From NCBI RefSeq assembly GCF_002095395.1, contig NZ_MJEI01000103.1, forward strand, positions 1 through 64,000: DNA of 64,000 nucleotides. The letters run 5' to 3'. Below are positions 62,415 through 64,000 of the stretch, one piece after another. This stretch comes from Williamsia sp. 1135 (lineage in GTDB: Bacteria > Actinomycetota > Actinomycetes > Mycobacteriales > Mycobacteriaceae). The notes beneath the pieces were generated by a model. The model was not told where the DNA came from, ran no database searches, and saw only the letters and a list, made by a program, of their open reading frames with translations. A program made the position numbers and the translations under genes. Every line of letters starts with the position of its first letter. The first letter of the stretch is position 1.

Positions 62415-64000
62415 GTCACCGCCGTCGAGATCGCCGAGGCCGCGGCCCTGGCCGATGTCGCCGCAGCCATCTGCGTCCTGAGCCGGGTCCTGCCGATCGG
62501 AGGAGCGGCGTCGTTGGTCGCCTCGGTGCCGTACGCGATCCTCGCGGGCAGGCGGCGGTTCCGCGTCAGCCTCTTGGCGGCGTTCACCGGCTGGGTCGTC
62601 GCGTTCCTCTTCGGTGGGGTGACCGCGGCGAATCTCGTTGGCAGCGCCGCAGTTTTCGGAACACTGGTCGGTATCGCCTTTCGCCGCAGCTGGAAAGCGC
62701 CACGAGTCACGCTCTCCGCCTTCCTGTTCCTGGCGATTCCGTCGTCGGCGATCGCGACCGGTTTGATCGCACTCCTCGCCGACTATCGCGAGTTCATGAT
62801 CACCCAGATCCGCAACGGCTGGCAGGGCACCGAGCGGGTGATGAACAACGCGGGGCTCGAATCGCTCACCGCGATCATCGACCCGGCGGTCAGGTGGTGC
62901 CTCGAGTACTGGTGGATCGCGATCCCGGCAGCTGGTGTCGTGGGCGTGACCCTGTCGGCCCTGGCCGTCTACGTGGTACTCAAAGGTCCGGTGCCCGGGA
63001 TGATCGCTCGTCTGGGAGCCCCGCACACTGACGACAGGATCGACGAACACGGGCCGGTGGCGCCGTTGCCGCTGCACTTGCGTGCCGTGGGCGTGCAGTA
63101 CCCGGGTGCGCCGGTACCGGCGATCCACGACGTGTCGATGAGTCTCGGTGCCGGAGAGGTCGTCGCGGTGACCGGGCCGAACGGAGTCGGGAAATCCACT
63201 CTCGCAAGGGTCGTCGCGGGTCGGGCCCCGACCGCGGGCACCGTCGAGCGACCCGGAGCTGTCGGGTTGGGCAAGCGCGGTGGCACCGCGGTGATCAGCC
63301 AACGGCCGGAAACGCAGGTACTGGGCATGGTCGTCGCCGACGATCTTGCCTGGGGCAATCCCCAGCTCACCGAAGACCAGATGAACGTCCTGCTCGACCG
63401 CGTCGGTCTGTCGGGGATGCTGACGAGGGAGACGACCACGCTGTCCGGCGGTCAGCTCCAGCGACTTGCGATCGCCGCCGCACTGTCGCGGGAACCGGCG
63501 GTCCTCATCAGCGACGAGTCGACGGCGATGGTCGACCAGGAAGGTCGCCGGGCGGTGATCGGTGTCTTCCGGGAGCTCGCCGACAGCGGCGACACCGCGG
63601 TCCTGCAGATCACCCACGACGTGGGCGAGGCCGCGCTCGCAGACCGTGAGGTGGTGCTCGACTCGAGCCACCGCGACGCCGGGGCCGAACTGCTCAGCCC
63701 CAGCCGGGGGATCGGGCACATCCAAGGTGCGCATGTCGGTCTGTACGACGTCGGCTATGCCCACGACGCCGGAACCCCTTGGCACCACCAGATCTTCAGC
63801 GGACTCAACCTGCAGATCGCGGCCGGTTCTGCCGTCCTGATCACCGGACCGAACGGTGCCGGGAAGTCGACGCTGGCGAGGGTTCTCACCGGACTGCAAC
63901 CGCCCACCAGCGGGTCGGTGATGGTCGACGGGGCGCAGGTCCGTAACGGGCGTAAACATGCGCTACTGGGGTTCCAGTACTCCCGATTGCAGCTGGTCCG
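62415..64000 (+). CDS. ECF-type ABC protein with fused membrane and two ATPase domains (partial)
   Basis: An open frame running off the window. A hydrophobic N-terminal region with about five helices (AEAAALADVAAAICVLSRVLPIGG, FLFLAIPSSAIATGLIALL) precedes a first ATPase (GPNGVGKSTL, LSGGQLQRLAI, LISDEST) and a second (GPNGAGKSTL at 63851-63880) that is cut off. It resembles actinobacterial ECF vitamin/cobalt-type transporters. There is no ATG, GTG or TTG in this frame between the ku stop and TTG 62514, yet homology extends to about 62415. The 5' boundary given is the first homologous codon. Confidence 0.75.

Noticed and set aside
61974-63959. 661-codon frame on the minus strand
   Set aside because: It is antisense to the ku tail and the ABC protein, both with clear motifs; its composition is typical of a high-GC shadow frame.
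1-64000. CRISPR arrays, tRNA, rRNA or prophage
   Set aside because: No regularly spaced repeats, cloverleaf genes, rRNA segments or phage structural genes were seen.

Overview
The window is high-GC actinobacterial DNA, most likely from a mycolic-acid-producing member of the Mycobacteriales. A Gordonia-like organism is my best guess; it is inferred from gene content, not from a marker gene. The supporting genes are an antigen-85-type mycolyltransferase, a lipoprotein L,D-transpeptidase, a SigK/RskA pair with an MPT70/83-like fasciclin lipoprotein, a perfect KstR-type operator, an F420-type (LLM) oxidoreductase, a DUF222/13E12 remnant and a three-domain LigD with Ku. No rRNA, tRNA or CRISPR was found. 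The only mobile element is a complete IS630-family insertion at the left edge.

Layout. 1-1635: IS630 element with perfect 29-bp ends, a transposase and a divergent passenger gene. 1.7-5.5 kb: a small orphan gene, a rhodanese, and a divergent pair of cell-wall enzymes (M23 endopeptidase and L,D-transpeptidase). 5.5-10 kb: a minus-strand operon reading GntR regulator, allophanate hydrolase, biuret-hydrolase-like cysteine hydrolase, permease, with the same TTGTCGACA palindrome in front of both the regulator and the operon. 10-15.5 kb: a truncated DUF222 gene, SnoaL-like, SDR, XRE/MmyB-type regulator, DUF427, YhdH-type oxidoreductase and mycolyltransferase genes. 16.0-17.8 kb: a cobalt-type nitrile hydratase cluster whose beta gene is cut by an in-frame stop between its two domains. 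17.9-25.3 kb: thioesterase/MFS pair, AlkD-like repair protein, membrane protein, SDR, a frameshifted MFS exporter and its TetR regulator. 25.4-30 kb: PrpE and an MntABC-type metal ABC transporter. 30-36 kb: hydrolase/LysR, TDT transporter, an isolated L-aspartate oxidase, HxlR and VOC proteins, and a protein with a duplicated Cys/His motif. 36-39 kb: copper module csoR-copZ-copA. 39-43 kb: aquaporin, pirin, GNAT, AzlCD exporter and its cupin regulator. 43-45.5 kb: LLM oxidoreductase and a KstR-boxed FAD steroid-dehydrogenase-like gene. 46-50 kb: a compact SigK locus. 50-53.7 kb: proton-translocating transhydrogenase and MaoC. 53.8-58.7 kb: acyl-CoA dehydrogenase/TetR, LURP-one, YdcF-like and metallophosphatase genes. 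58.9-62.3 kb: divergent ligD/ku. 62.4-64 kb: a double-ATPase ECF-type ABC protein running off the end.

The genes form several self-contained circuits that can be read from DNA sites as well as proteins. The biuret module has paired operators. The SigK locus has two divergent promoters of identical architecture (CCATCC-N16-CGAA). The copper module has a CsoR palindrome, and two TetR genes each have tandem near-palindromes in front of them. Three genes show visible damage or anomalies that deserve checking against reads: the nitrile hydratase beta stop, the MFS C-terminal frameshift, and the ABC gene with no usable start codon.
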